64,000 bases of DNA from Fontivita pretiosa (GTDB lineage Bacteria; Planctomycetota; Phycisphaerae; Tepidisphaerales; Tepidisphaeraceae): assembly GCF_050410795.1 (NCBI RefSeq), contig NZ_CP191258.1, forward strand, positions 744,001 to 808,000, given 5' to 3'. Shown piece by piece: positions 1-9,104 of the stretch (position 1 is its first letter; each line of letters begins with the position of its first letter). A program made the position numbers and the translations under genes. Under the pieces are notes generated by a model. It saw only the letters and a list, made by a program, of their open reading frames with translations, did no database searches and was not told the origin of the DNA.

Positions 1-800
1 TCGGGCTTGAGTCGTCGCTGCTTGCGAAGAAAGAAGTTCAGCTCGGCGCGCGCCTCCTCCGAGACGTCGGCGGATTTGCTGGCGGCGATGCAGAACAGCC
101 CCGGCCGATACCGCCGCCACGCCGTGTTGAACGGAATGAACACCTCGTATCCCTGTCCGCCGTCGCCGAAAATCGCAAGCTGATGCGGCGGCTCGATCAC
201 GCCGACGATCAGATAGCGATCACTCTGCACCATGATCGACTGCCCGATGCAGTCGCGATCCAGCCGCAGTCGATCCCGCAGCGCCGGACTTACCAGACAC
301 ACCGGACGCGCCTGCTCGTTGTCGATCAGCGAGAACGGCCGGCCCTCGATCACCGAGCGGTTCTCGATCCGATGCCAGTCCGGCTCGATGCCCATCACCT
401 CAACATTGTCCAGTTGCGTCTGCTGGAACGAGACCTGCCGTCGCATCTCGGCGATGCGCGTGAACCGGGCCACCGACGGACAGTGCTCCAGCAGGCCGTC
501 GAACTCCTGCGGCTTGAACCGAAACGCCCACCACGGCGCGTAACGCTTCGGGCCGTACTCCGGCCGCCAGGCGAATATGAAGATCTTGTTCGTCCCGAAC
601 GTCTCAAAATCCGCCAGAACCTTGCTCTTCAGCCCCGTCAGTGCGGCGATGACGGCGGTCACCGAAGCCACCCCGATGATGATCCCGATCGTCGTGAGGA
701 TCGCCCGGGTCTTGTTGGCCCAGATCTGCGCCATGGCCAGCACGGCACTCTGATAGCCGAGTCGCAGCGGGGAGAGAAGTTGGTAGATCAGCCAGACCAT
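1..800 (-). CDS. MacB-type ABC transporter permease (partial, C-terminus off the window)
   Basis: Reading leftwards from the ATG at 800, the frame stays open to the window edge (about 266 residues). A hydrophobic helix near residues 33-55 (AILTTIGIIIGVASVTAV) is followed by a periplasmic MacB-like domain, the usual N-terminal half of a MacB/FtsX-type permease. The missing part should carry the other three membrane helices. The start overlaps the end of the upstream ATPase gene by 13 bp, so the two are almost certainly co-translated. Together with the HlyD-like adaptor they form a tripartite-type exporter or lipoprotein/peptide extrusion system of the inner membrane. The substrate cannot be told from sequence. 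Confidence 0.85.
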   Translation of the reverse strand, partial: MVWLIYQLLSPLRLGYQSAVLAMAQIWANKTRAILTTIGIIIGVASVTAVIAALTGLKSKVLADFETFGTNKIFIFAWRPEYGPKRYAPWWAFRFKPQEFDGLLEHCPSVARFTRIAEMRRQVSFQQTQLDNVEVMGIEPDWHRIENRSVIEGRPFSLIDNEQARPVCLVSPALRDRLRLDRDCIGQSIMVQSDRYLIVGVIEPPHQLAIFGDGGQGYEVFIPFNTAWRRYRPGLFCIAASKSADVSEEARAELNFFLRKQRRLKP

Positions 801-1531
801 GATGCGATGGACAGCCCACTGACGGCGTCTTTTTCCACCGGCAGATCCGAAACGATTTTGCCGTCTTTCATCCGGATGATGCGCCGGGCGTGTCGCGCCA
901 CGTCGGCCTCGTGCGTGACCAGCAGGATCGTCTGTCCTTCGCGGTGAAGCTGCTGGAAAAGCCCGAGGATTTCTTCGCTGGTGGCGCTGTCGAGGTTACC
1001 GGTGGGTTCGTCTGCCAGCAGGATCGTCGGTCGCGCCACCAGCGCCCGCGCGATGGCGACTCGCTGCCTCTGGCCTCCGGAAAGCTGATTGGGTCGATGC
1101 CTCATCCGGTCGCCCAGCCCCACGCGCTCCAGCGCCTGGCGTGCCTGCCGGCGGCGAGTCCACCATCCGCTGGGCGAGTAGATCAACGGCAGCTCGACGT
1201 TCTTCAGGGCACTGAGCCTGGGCAACAGCTCGAACGACTGAAACACAAAGCCGATGCGCTCATTGCGGACCCGCGCCAAAGCGGCGGCGCCCATCGAACT
1301 GACCGGCCGGCCGTCCAGCTCGTATACGCCGGACGTGGGACGATCCAGACACCCGATGATGTTCATCAGCGTGCTTTTGCCGGATCCCGAGGAACCCATC
1401 ACCGCCACGTATTCGTTGGCCCGGACCTCCAGACTCACCCCGTTGAGCGCTCGGATCTGCTCCACTCCGACGCGATAGACCTTGGTCACGTCGATCAGCC
1501 GGATGATGGGATGTCCGTTGGAAGAGCTCAT
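788..1531 (-). CDS. MacB/LolD-type ABC transporter ATP-binding protein
   Basis: ATPase of about 247 residues that powers the MacB-like permease. It has Walker A (GSSGSGKST), the Q-loop (FVFQSFELLP), the signature LSGGQRQRVAIARAL, Walker B (ILLADEPTGNLDS) and the switch His (LLVTHE). The NLDS D-loop and overall length fit the MacB/LolD/FtsE branch. I chose the ATG at 1531; a GTG at 1540 in the same frame is an alternative that adds three residues. The gene lies 33 bp after the adaptor gene and overlaps the permease gene, so the order adaptor, ATPase, permease forms one operon. Confidence 0.93.
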   Translation of the reverse strand: MSSSNGHPIIRLIDVTKVYRVGVEQIRALNGVSLEVRANEYVAVMGSSGSGKSTLMNIIGCLDRPTSGVYELDGRPVSSMGAAALARVRNERIGFVFQSFELLPRLSALKNVELPLIYSPSGWWTRRRQARQALERVGLGDRMRHRPNQLSGGQRQRVAIARALVARPTILLADEPTGNLDSATSEEILGLFQQLHREGQTILLVTHEADVARHARRIIRMKDGKIVSDLPVEKDAVSGLSIASWSG

Positions 1532-1564
1532 ACGTGGCACGGGAAGCGCCGACCGAACAATGGA

Positions 1565-2935
1565 TCACGACGATTGCGTTGCCGGCTGCGTGCTCGCCTG
1601 CGTCGCCGGTTTGGTTTCCTCCTTCACCTTTTGATCGTGGGCAAGCTTCTCCAGGACCTTGTACGGGCCGGTGATGATCCTGTCGCCTTCGCTCAGCCCG
1701 GAGCGGATCAGCGTATGACTGATGTCGCTCGGCCCGACGATCACAGGGGTGACGACCGCCTTGCCGTCGATGAAGCGGTAAACCACGGTGGTGGTGGTCT
1801 TGGTCTTATCGACGCAGGGGTTGTTGTCCCGGATGGCCTGCGGCAGCTCGTCGGTTGGCCGGCCCAGCACGCACTGGCTGGGCACCTTCAGCACATCCGA
1901 ATGCGTGCGGGTCTCGATCTCGACGTCGGCGGTAAGCCCGGAGTAGATCCGCTCGTCCGGTGCGGTGTCCAGAAGGATTTCGACCTTGAAGGTCTTGGCG
2001 TCGTCGAAGCGCATCTGATTGCCGCCACGATCCACCGTGCGCGCCAGCGCCACGGCCACCACCTTGCCGCTGAAGACACGATCGGGGTACGCCTGCACGT
2101 AGCAGCGCGCCGTCTGCCCCACCTGTACGTTGGCCACGTCCGTCTCGTCCACCCGCGCCTGCACGAGCATCTTCGAGAGGTCGGCCACCTCCATGATCAC
2201 CGTGCCGGGATTGTTCATCGTGCCTGTGACGACCAGCTCACCGACTTTGGCGTTGATCACCGTGACCACACCGTCAATCGGCGAGGTGATCGTGGTATAG
2301 CTCAGGTCCTCTCGGGCGCGGGCGATTTCGGCGTCGGCGGCTTCGAGCTGATGTTTGAGCACCAGCAGGTTCGCCTCGTCGGCGCGAAGCGAGTGCTGCG
2401 CCGCGTCGTAGGCGGCCTGAGCCTCGTCCAGCCGTCGCTGCGCCGCATCGACCACGGCCTGGCTCACGTCTTTGCTGGCGAGCAATCCCCTCTGCCGATC
2501 CAGATCGCGATTGGCTTCGGCCAGGGCGGCGCGAAGCCCGGCCAGTTGCGACCGCTGCGCCTCGACTCTGGCCTGGGCGACCTGAATGTTCGCCTGCTGC
2601 GCCGCGTACCGCGCCTGCGCCGAGCGCAGGATCGCCTCAAGGTCCGAAGAGTCCAGCCTGACGATTACGTCTCCCTGCCGGACTGACTCGCCCTCCTTAA
2701 ATGGCAGCTCGATGATCCGGCTGGAGACCTTGGCGCTGATGGAGACCCTGGTTCGCGGCTGGATTTCGCCCGGCGAGGCGACGATCTCGATGAGCCGGCC
2801 CCTGTGTACCGGTTCGACGCGAACGGCAACGGCGTCATCATCCGGCTTGTGGTTGCGCGCCTTGATCCACATGCCGGTGCCGGCCAGCGAGCCGACAACC
2901 GCCAGGGTGATCACCACCGTCAGCAGCGTCTTCAC
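1565..2935 (-). CDS. HlyD/MacA-family periplasmic adaptor subunit
   Basis: Adaptor of about 456 residues that links an inner-membrane ABC exporter to the cell envelope. An N-terminal membrane anchor (VKTLLTVVITLAVVGSLAGT) is followed by a biotinyl-lipoyl-like half (GEIQPRTRVSISAKVSSRI) and a long Ala/Gln/Arg-rich coiled coil (about residues 90-200). After these come the second lipoyl half (ITSPIDGVVTVINAKVGELV), a beta-barrel domain, and a Thr/Gln-rich tail (KPATQASTQPATQSS). I chose the GTG at 2935 because it places the membrane anchor at the N-terminus and has the purine-rich AAGGGCGGA upstream; an open extension to 3217 shows no family-like sequence. First gene of the adaptor-ATPase-permease operon. 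Confidence 0.9.
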   Translation of the reverse strand: MKTLLTVVITLAVVGSLAGTGMWIKARNHKPDDDAVAVRVEPVHRGRLIEIVASPGEIQPRTRVSISAKVSSRIIELPFKEGESVRQGDVIVRLDSSDLEAILRSAQARYAAQQANIQVAQARVEAQRSQLAGLRAALAEANRDLDRQRGLLASKDVSQAVVDAAQRRLDEAQAAYDAAQHSLRADEANLLVLKHQLEAADAEIARAREDLSYTTITSPIDGVVTVINAKVGELVVTGTMNNPGTVIMEVADLSKMLVQARVDETDVANVQVGQTARCYVQAYPDRVFSGKVVAVALARTVDRGGNQMRFDDAKTFKVEILLDTAPDERIYSGLTADVEIETRTHSDVLKVPSQCVLGRPTDELPQAIRDNNPCVDKTKTTTTVVYRFIDGKAVVTPVIVGPSDISHTLIRSGLSEGDRIITGPYKVLEKLAHDQKVKEETKPATQASTQPATQSS

Positions 2936-3307
2936 CGCAGTTCCGCCCTTTCTGCTGTGCCTTGTGTCTGGTCTGGCTCTATTCCCCATGTCGCATGCGC
3001 CCAATGGGCTGCCGGAATCGTGCGCGGGAATGCTTTGAGGATACCTTGGTCCACGCTGCAACTCCATACGTCCAATGACCGGGAAGATTTCAGCCGCGCG
3101 TGCCCATTTATTGGGCAGCACGCAGGTGCGTGCGACGCCAGCGGAGACGAACCAACTGTGGCATGGCCGTCCCGGCCATGCAGGGTGCGCTCGAGTTCGA
3201 AAGTCCGAGCCGGGCACGGGCGCGACGCCTGTGATACAGGTGGGCGTGCTCCATCATCGCGGCGCTTGCGTACGGGAACTCTTATCCACACCATCAGCAT
3301 CTGCATC
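2936..3307 (+). other. Intergenic region between divergent exporter operon and hrpB
   Basis: A 372-bp divergent spacer with no supported gene. It must contain the promoters of both the exporter operon (leftward) and hrpB (rightward), but I see no convincing -35/-10 pair. Its one clear structure is the palindrome at 3161-3181. Confidence 0.6.
3161..3181. repeat. Perfect short palindrome of the GTGGCAYGG...CCRTGC type
   Basis: GCATGGCCG (3161-3169), a 3-nt loop TCC, and CGGCCATGC (3173-3181) form a perfect 9-bp stem, preceded by CTGTG. The same sequence style recurs at 16641-16668 and more loosely at 11524-11576, so this is probably a member of a dispersed intergenic repeat family rather than an operator of one gene. 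Confidence 0.7.
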
Positions 3308-5782
3308 ATGACGCCGCTGCCAATCGATGAACATATTCCCCGAATCCTGGGCCAATTGCGACAAAGCCGCGCGCTGGTGGTGGTGGCTGAGCCGGGCGCG
3401 GGCAAGACGACGCGTATTCCGCCGGCGATTGTCAAATCCGATCTGCTCGGCCCGGAACACCCGAATTTGGTGATGCTCCAGCCGCGGCGCGTGGCCGCTC
3501 GCGCGGCGGCGATGCGCATCGCCGCCGAAAACGACTGGCACATCGGCCAGGAGGTCGGCTGGCACGTCCGCTTTGATCGCCGCCTGACCTCGCGCACGCG
3601 TCTGCGTGTGCTGACCGAGGGGATCCTCACGCGCCAGCTCATCGAGGACCCGTTTTTGCAAGGCGTCGGTGCCGTCGTCCTTGACGAGTTCCATGAGCGC
3701 AGCATCCACACGGATCTGACGATCGCCCTGCTGCGGGAGGTCCGCCAGACCGTCCGCCCCGACCTGATGATCGTCGTGATGTCCGCGACGCTCGACGCCG
3801 CGCCTGTCGCCGGGTTTCTCGGGGATTGTCCGATCATCGAAGTTCCCGGTCGAACCTATCCGATCCAGATCGAGCACGTCGCCGTTGCGTCGGGTCAGCC
3901 GCTGCCGCAGCGCGTGGCGGAGGCAACAGAACATGTCCGCTGGCGCGAGGAAGGTAACATCCTGGTGTTCCTGCCGGGGGTGCAGGAGATCAACCGCACC
4001 GCGCGCGAAATCGCATCCGTTGCGGATCGCGGGCGGTTTCGTGTTTTCCCTCTGCACGGCAGCCTGCCGCCCGAACAGCAGAACCGTGCCCTGGAGCCTT
4101 GTCCGCAGCGCAAAATCATCCTCGCGACCAACATTGCCGAAACCTCGCTGACCATCGAAGGCGTGCGGGTGGTAATCGACAGCGGCCTGGCGCGCGTGGC
4201 CGGGTATGATCCGCAGCGGGGGCTGGATCGGCTGGACCTGAAACGGATCAGCAAAGCTTCAGCCCGGCAGCGAGCCGGACGCGCCGGCCGGACTGCGCCG
4301 GGGTTGTGCATTCGCCTGTACAGCGAAAAGGAATTCCACGCGATGCCCGACTTCGAGCTGCCGGAAATCCGGCGGGTGGACCTGGCCGGGACGGTGCTGG
4401 CCCTGCACGCCTGGGGCAAGCCCGACCCACGCAGCTTCGCATGGTTCGAGGCGCCACCCGAGGCGACGATCGCATCGGCCGAACGATTGCTTGAAATGCT
4501 CGGCGCCATCGAGCGCGGGAAAATCACGAAGCTCGGGCAGCAGATGGTTTCGCTGCCGGTGCATCCCCGGCTGGCCAGGCTGCTCATCGCCGCCGTCGAA
4601 CAGGACATGCTCACGGAGGGCGCCGCCGTCGCCGCCCTGCTCAGCGAAAAGGACATCGCCCCGGACGATCGCGTCCTCGAGACGCAGGCGGCCAGCGACC
4701 TGTTCGTGCGGCTGGAGCTGATCGAAAGCAATCCTCAGGTCGCGCGGCTGCGGGATGAGTTGATCCGCATCGGAGGAACGATCACTCGCCCGGCAATTCC
4801 ACGACACCACGACCGCGAAGAGGCGATGCTGCGGCTGGCGCTGGTGGGCTATCCGGATCGCGTTTGTCGAAGGCGCGCCACGGATCCGTCGGCGGGCGTG
4901 ATGGTGGGCGGCGGCGGCGTGCGACTGGCGGCCGAATCGGTCGTACGGCAACACGAGTTCTTCGTCGCGCTGGAAGCCCGCCAGGACGACCGCAGCCCGA
5001 CACGCGAAGCGCTGGTCCGTATCGCCAGCGGCATCCAGCCGCAATGGCTCGAGGAATATTTTCCGCACGAGATCCGGCGCGAACGAAAACTTGTCTTCGA
5101 CGCGCAGCGTCGACGCGTCGTGTGTCTGAGCACTGTGAGCTACCGCGATCTGGCGATCAGACAGGAGCGCGACGCACCAGTCGATCCGCAGGAGGCGGGC
5201 AACATCCTGGCCGAAGTGCTCAAGCCCGACGCCGCAGCGCTGCTGTGGCGCAACGACGAGGCCGCCACGTTCCTGGCCCGCGTCGATCTGCTGCGTCGCG
5301 CCATGCCCGAGCACGACTGGCCGACGTTCGATCCGGCGCAGATCGTCTCGGAGATGTGCCAGGGCAGACGCAGCGTCGAGGAAGTCGAGCGCATCTCACC
5401 GCTTCCGTTTCTTCAATCGCGTCTGCCCTATCCGTTGAAGCGTCTGCTGGACGAGCATGCCCCGGAGACGATTCAAGTGCCCAGCGGCAGTCGCATTCGC
5501 GTGCAGTACGCAGCGGGCCAGCCGCCGGTGCTGGCCGTGAGATTGCAGGAGCTGTTCGGCTGGACCGACACTCCTCGCATCGCCGCCGGCAGAGTGCCCG
5601 TCGTGCTGCATCTGCTGGGGCCTAATCTCCGTCCCGTGCAGATCACCTCAGACCTGAGCAGCTTCTGGAAAACGACCTACTTTGATGTACGAAAGGACCT
5701 GCGCGTGCGCTACCCCAAACACTCCTGGCCGGAGGATCCGCTCAGCGCCAAGCCGCAGGCCAAAGGCGGCCGACGACGGTGA
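3308..5782 (+). CDS. hrpB: ATP-dependent helicase HrpB (DEAH box)
   Basis: An 824-residue DEAH-family RNA-helicase-like protein, the usual HrpB length. It has Walker A (VAEPGAGKTTRIP) near residue 30, the DEFH box (VVLDEFHERSIHTDL) near 130, SAT (VMSATLD), the helicase C motif (TNIAETSLTIEGVRVVIDSG) and motif VI (QRAGRAGRTAPG). HA2 and the HrpB-specific C-terminal domain follow, ending in the conserved WPEDP. I chose the ATG at 3308 because homology begins at once (MTPLPIDEHIPRIL). The frame extends back to 2804, but that stretch contains repeat sequence. The family's biological role is poorly known; RNA-dependent processes are the usual assumption. Confidence 0.95.
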   Translation: MTPLPIDEHIPRILGQLRQSRALVVVAEPGAGKTTRIPPAIVKSDLLGPEHPNLVMLQPRRVAARAAAMRIAAENDWHIGQEVGWHVRFDRRLTSRTRLRVLTEGILTRQLIEDPFLQGVGAVVLDEFHERSIHTDLTIALLREVRQTVRPDLMIVVMSATLDAAPVAGFLGDCPIIEVPGRTYPIQIEHVAVASGQPLPQRVAEATEHVRWREEGNILVFLPGVQEINRTAREIASVADRGRFRVFPLHGSLPPEQQNRALEPCPQRKIILATNIAETSLTIEGVRVVIDSGLARVAGYDPQRGLDRLDLKRISKASARQRAGRAGRTAPGLCIRLYSEKEFHAMPDFELPEIRRVDLAGTVLALHAWGKPDPRSFAWFEAPPEATIASAERLLEMLGAIERGKITKLGQQMVSLPVHPRLARLLIAAVEQDMLTEGAAVAALLSEKDIAPDDRVLETQAASDLFVRLELIESNPQVARLRDELIRIGGTITRPAIPRHHDREEAMLRLALVGYPDRVCRRRATDPSAGVMVGGGGVRLAAESVVRQHEFFVALEARQDDRSPTREALVRIASGIQPQWLEEYFPHEIRRERKLVFDAQRRRVVCLSTVSYRDLAIRQERDAPVDPQEAGNILAEVLKPDAAALLWRNDEAATFLARVDLLRRAMPEHDWPTFDPAQIVSEMCQGRRSVEEVERISPLPFLQSRLPYPLKRLLDEHAPETIQVPSGSRIRVQYAAGQPPVLAVRLQELFGWTDTPRIAAGRVPVVLHLLGPNLRPVQITSDLSSFWKTTYFDVRKDLRVRYPKHSWPEDPLSAKPQAKGGRRR

Positions 5783-5916
5783 GCCGAATGACGGGGACGC
5801 AGCTCTCCGGTGCCGGCGGTGATTGCAGGGTGCGGGACGCCCGTGACACAACCTGGCAAACTCACCATCGGGCCATTGTGTCCGCTCCGCGCCGGGGGCC
5901 CTCGCATTGCAGTGGT

Positions 5917-6288
5917 CTACGCAGCGGGATTGCGACGGGCCTGCACGAAAGAGCGGATGCACATCACGAGGAAGATCAGGCACAGCCCGGCCATGATGGA
6001 CTGGCTGATGACGGCCGCCGGTCGCGCCGGCTCGGTTCCGCCAGCCCATCGAACAAGCTTGATCACACCGGGCAGCGTGCCGAGGAATCCCAGAAGCGCC
6101 AGTGCGGCGGCGGCGTGCATCGCGTGCTTGCGTGCGGGGGGTTTCAGCCCCACCGCACCGAGAATCGTAAAGACCACGCCCGCCATCGCGGGGATCAACG
6201 CAGTGATCGACTGCGCGCCGGTCAGCACATATCCACCGACACCAAGAATGATCAGCAGAGCCCCGAAAATGATCGTCACCTTTGCCAC
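5917..6288 (-). CDS. Small integral membrane protein, unknown function
   Basis: About 123 residues with four predicted membrane helices (VTIIFGALLIILGVGGYVL; ALIPAMAGVVFTILGAVGL; AALALLGFLGTLPGVIKLV; AVISQSIMAGLCLIFLVMCI), ending in a basic tail. I prefer the GTG at 6288, which gives the compact start MAKVTIIFG; the frame opens at 6351. I recognise no functional motif. The helix pairing GALLIILG / GVVFTILG hints at an internal two-fold repeat. It lies downstream of the DUF486 gene on the same strand, about 104 bp away. Confidence 0.7.
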   Translation of the reverse strand: MAKVTIIFGALLIILGVGGYVLTGAQSITALIPAMAGVVFTILGAVGLKPPARKHAMHAAAALALLGFLGTLPGVIKLVRWAGGTEPARPAAVISQSIMAGLCLIFLVMCIRSFVQARRNPAA

Positions 6289-6392
6289 GCCGCCAACTGT
6301 ATCCGAATTCCATCCGGTTCTGAAGATGGCATAATCAGGGCCCCTGCCCACCGGACTGACTCAAGAAAAAAGCGTGATCGGCGGGCGAAACG

Positions 6393-6722
6393 TCACCAGC
6401 GATTGGCCACCACCACCGCCGCGAAGATCAAGCCGAACGCCACCAGATAATTCCATTTCAGCGGTTCGTTGGCGAAATAGAGCTTCACGAACACGATGAA
6501 GACCACCAGCGTGATGGCTTCCTGGATGATCTTGAGCTGGGTGGTGCTGAACTGATAGCTGCCGATGCGGTTGGCCGGGACCTGAAAACAGTACTCGACG
6601 AAGGCGATCAGCCAGCTCCCGATGATTGCCGACCACAGCGGCGAGTCACGGTGCTTGAGATGCCCGTACCAGGCAAAGGTCATGAAGATATTCGACAGCA
6701 ACAGCAGCAGGACCGTGATCAT
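6393..6722 (-). CDS. DUF486-family (DMT-type) small membrane protein
   Basis: A 109-residue, four-helix protein that matches the DUF486 pattern of small drug/metabolite-transporter-like proteins: the conserved start NIFMTFAWYGHLKH, the middle FQVPANRIG, and the C-terminal helix LVAFGLIFAAVVVANRW. Length and motif order are full for the family, so the gene looks intact. No substrate is established for the family. It lies 17 bp from the end of the upstream gene at 6740 and is probably co-transcribed with it. Confidence 0.88.
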   Translation of the reverse strand: MITVLLLLLSNIFMTFAWYGHLKHRDSPLWSAIIGSWLIAFVEYCFQVPANRIGSYQFSTTQLKIIQEAITLVVFIVFVKLYFANEPLKWNYLVAFGLIFAAVVVANRW

Positions 6723-6739
6723 GCTTCAACAGAAGATCG

Positions 6740-7153
6740 TCAAAACAGTCCGAGAAACTTCCTGGCGGGTTTTTCGGCGCTGGTGGCGGGCGGTTCGGCG
6801 CCGGCCTGCCCTGTGGATGGGTTTTTGGACGGTTCTGCTGCCTTTGGCTGGCGATGCAGAGCTTCTGTGAGCTGGGCAGCGGGATCTGAGCCGCGCTCGC
6901 TGATCAGGTGCTTGAGCACGTCCGCCTTGCCGCTGCGTACCAGCTTTTCCACCAGCGGCTTATGCAAAGCCACATCATCCAGAGTCCAGTGGCGGGTATC
7001 GACGTAGGTGTCGGTGAATCCCAGCCGCTCCTTGGGCAGCAGCGTGATGGGAATCTCGTCGGGAGTGCGGATCACGTGCAGCGACAGCGCCGCCAGACCC
7101 CAGCCCAAAATGAACAGCAGGCTCACGATCGTGCGGAAGATGTTCTTGAGCAT
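6740..7153 (-). CDS. Single-pass membrane protein, unknown function
   Basis: About 137 residues. An N-terminal membrane segment (TIVSLLFILGWGLAALSLHV) is followed by a soluble domain with ITLLPKERLGFTDTYVDTRHW and a low-complexity Pro/Ala/Glu tail (GQAGAEPPATSAEKPARK). I chose the ATG at 7153 (MLKNIFRTIV) because it sits directly before the membrane helix; the frame opens at 7219. It is probably a membrane-anchored envelope protein with its soluble part outside the membrane. No family was recognised. Confidence 0.72.
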   Translation of the reverse strand: MLKNIFRTIVSLLFILGWGLAALSLHVIRTPDEIPITLLPKERLGFTDTYVDTRHWTLDDVALHKPLVEKLVRSGKADVLKHLISERGSDPAAQLTEALHRQPKAAEPSKNPSTGQAGAEPPATSAEKPARKFLGLF

Positions 7154-7446
7154 GGCGCGCACCTCGACGCCTCCGACAGGGGCGGCAGCGCATTTCCCGC
7201 CGCAACGGATCCCGACCACGCAGGATCGACCCTATCCGGCGGGTGCTTGACGGCCAATGCGGGTGCCGTTGGCTGCAAAACCAGGCCGCGGCGACGTTGC
7301 GTACGGATCATGCAAACGGCAACGTCCCTGCGGCGTATACCGCCCGATAAGCATCATAGCCCCATCCCACCGCGCCGGCGGTTAGATTTCCGCCCGTGGT
7401 TTGGAAGCCCGCCGCTTGGCTCCTTCAGCCGGCGAGCCCACGACCG
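7154..7446. other. Intergenic region without recognised gene
   Basis: A 293-bp spacer between two minus-strand genes. A weak minus-strand -10-like box (TATGAT, reverse complement of 7355-7360) is the only candidate signal. I see no hairpin with a T-run and no coding sequence. Confidence 0.4.
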
Positions 7447-8031
7447 CTACGAGCGGTGAACCGAGGGATCGATCTGGGCCGGATCGATCGGATCGTCGGA
7501 GATATCCAGGTCTTCGAATCGCGGTTCGACGGGCGGCACGTGCGGTGTGGGTTGGGCATGTCCGTTGCCCGATCCGCTTTCCACGCCCCGTGCAGCTTGT
7601 TGCCTGTTTTGCGGCTGGTCAGCCGGCGGCGCATCGGGGCGCGCTGGCGGGACGGGTGGGGGCGTTGCGGCCGGAACGTGCGCTGGCGCCGTGGCCAGCA
7701 CCGATGAATAAAACCCCGCCGCAAACAGTCCGTGCTCCTGCTGATATGGGAAATTGATCAACTCGCAGAATTCCTTGATCAGCGCCTGCGCCTGCGGATC
7801 GCCGCGCTCCGCCGACTGCACCTGTTGCTGGTGCTTGCGATCGCGGAAGCGCATGATCTGGACAAACCGCCCGGTGGTCTCGCTGCCGCTCCAGTTGGCC
7901 CCAACCTGTTCGTAGCACTCAAAGTCCTCGCACCCCAGCCGGGCCAGGGTCTGCCGGAAGCGCGCCAACAGCCGCGCGTGCTCGGCACGCTTCTCCCGAG
8001 GAACGACGTAGCTGTTTGTTTGCATCAACAT
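7447..8031 (-). CDS. Hypothetical protein with compact N-terminal domain and Pro-rich tail
   Basis: 194 residues. The N-terminal 105 or so residues (SYVVPREKRAEHARLLARF, then GRFVQIMRFRDRKHQQQVQ) look like a ferredoxin-like or dimeric alpha-beta-barrel domain of the NIPSNAP/monooxygenase type, with an acidic mid part (LINFPYQQEHGLFAAGFYSS). The rest is a disordered Pro/Ala-rich linker (ATPPPVPPARPDAPP) and an acidic end. The domain assignment is by general pattern only. Starts are ATG at 8031 or 8025. It is divergent from the atp operon. Confidence 0.65.
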   Translation of the reverse strand: MLMQTNSYVVPREKRAEHARLLARFRQTLARLGCEDFECYEQVGANWSGSETTGRFVQIMRFRDRKHQQQVQSAERGDPQAQALIKEFCELINFPYQQEHGLFAAGFYSSVLATAPAHVPAATPPPVPPARPDAPPADQPQNRQQAARGVESGSGNGHAQPTPHVPPVEPRFEDLDISDDPIDPAQIDPSVHRS

Positions 8032-8117
8032 AGCTGTTTCCCTCCCAGCGTAACGCGCATTGTGCCAGATATGTTGCAGCGGATCAAAGGAGATCGGTCG
8101 TAAGATTCTCAGGCGGC

Positions 8118-8146
8118 TTGACCTGAACCGAGCCTGCCACTAGGCT
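8118..8146 (+). promoter_or_regulatory. Likely sigma70-type promoter of the atp operon
   Basis: TTGACC (8118-8123), a 17-bp spacer, and TAGGCT (8141-8146), about 70 bp before the first atp gene. The -35 matches consensus at five of six positions; the -10 is weaker. No other good promoter is seen upstream of the operon. Confidence 0.5.
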
Positions 8147-8214
8147 AACGCCCCTCATCCGCGGTCCAGGCCGTCAAGATGCGTAAGCGGTAGTGAAGGT
8201 AAAGGATCATGCGG

Positions 8215-8562
8215 ATGTCAGGCGAGCGGCTTGTGCCAAAAAGCACGATCCGCCCAGAATTGTCGTACCCGGACAAGCGAACCCGCAGCGTTCGCCCAAG
8301 CCGGGCGATAGCGGTGCAAGCGAGGCCACTTGTGCCCCAGCCTCACCAGCAGCGTTCCGACGGTGAAAACGGCAACTGGGGCCGATACGTGGGCATCGGC
8401 CTGGAAATCGCCGTTGGCGTGGCGCTCGGGTACGTCGTCGGAGCGTTTTTGGACAGCCGCTTCGGCTGGACGCCCTGGGGCGTGGTGGTCGGAACGATGC
8501 TGGGTCTTGCCGGCGGCTTGTACCTGTTGATCAAGGAAGCGCTGCGGATGAATCGGCAGTGA
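8215..8562 (+). CDS. AtpZ/AtpI-like ATP synthase accessory membrane protein
   Basis: About 115 residues. After a basic, poorly conserved N-terminus come two membrane helices with the family pattern (GNWGRYVGIGLEIAVGVALG, then GVVVGTMLGLAGGLYLLIKE) and the loop DSRFGWTPW. This is the AtpZ/AtpI group that heads F-type ATP synthase operons and helps c-ring assembly or Mg uptake. I prefer the ATG at 8215, since AAAGGA at 8200-8205 is spaced 9 nt from it; the ATG at 8209 is only 3 nt away. First gene of the atp operon. Confidence 0.85.
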   Translation: MSGERLVPKSTIRPELSYPDKRTRSVRPSRAIAVQARPLVPQPHQQRSDGENGNWGRYVGIGLEIAVGVALGYVVGAFLDSRFGWTPWGVVVGTMLGLAGGLYLLIKEALRMNRQ

Positions 8563-8665
8563 ACCTCCGCCGGGCAGTCCGGTTCGTCGCGGAGGATGGA
8601 AGGTCCAGACAACTCAGCTCCTGCGACCCGGCGTTTTGGAGCGTCGAAGCATCGGAGCGTCGCCA

Positions 8666-9088
8666 ATGCGGACGCTGTTTGCCATTCCCCTAGCTGTGAT
8701 CGTCACCGCCGCTGCCGGCCTGTGCCTGGCCGCCGGCATCGGTTGGGATCCGCATCCGCATGCCATGCTGGCGGCGGCAGTGGTGACCTTGCTGTCCGGC
8801 GCAGGCGCGGCGACCGTGCTGCTATGGACCCGCCACGCCGATCAGGCGGGCGTCGCGCAGGCTGCCCTGCTCGGGCTGTCGCTGCACTTGCTGGGGTCCC
8901 TGGCGCTGGGCGGCGCAGTCTGGGCCGCCGGAGTCCCGCTCAGCACGCCCTACGCCCTGTGGCTGCTGGCGTTTTATTGGGTAACTCTGACGGTTCTGGC
9001 GGCAGGGTTCGTGCATCAGGTCCGCTCGGCGCCGCTCACCGCCGCCGGGCACAACCGCCGCCCCAATCCACCCTCAGGATTCAATTGA
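8666..9088 (+). CDS. AtpI-position small membrane protein
   Basis: About 140 residues with four predicted helices (FAIPLAVIVTAAAGLCLAAG; AAAVVTLLSGAGAATVLLW; ALLGLSLHLLGSLALGGAV; LWLLAFYWVTLTVLAAGFVH). It sits between the atpZ-like gene and atpB, the place where the second accessory subunit (AtpI/AtpR type) is normally encoded, so a role in ATP synthase assembly is inferred from position. Sequence alone does not name it. The ATG at 8666 gives MRTLFAIPLAV; an earlier ATG at 8636 is possible. Confidence 0.75.
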   Translation: MRTLFAIPLAVIVTAAAGLCLAAGIGWDPHPHAMLAAAVVTLLSGAGAATVLLWTRHADQAGVAQAALLGLSLHLLGSLALGGAVWAAGVPLSTPYALWLLAFYWVTLTVLAAGFVHQVRSAPLTAAGHNRRPNPPSGFN

Positions 9089-9104
9089 GTCTCGACAAAG
9101 CCCT

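Noticed and set aside
890..2686. Long plus-strand open frame opposite the exporter genes
   Set aside because: It is the antisense shadow of well-supported ATPase and adaptor genes, with no family pattern and His/Arg/Gln-rich composition typical of high-GC shadows.
2804..3307. N-terminal extension of hrpB
   Set aside because: The frame is open, but it overlaps the adaptor gene on the other strand and includes the palindrome at 3161; HrpB homology begins at 3308.
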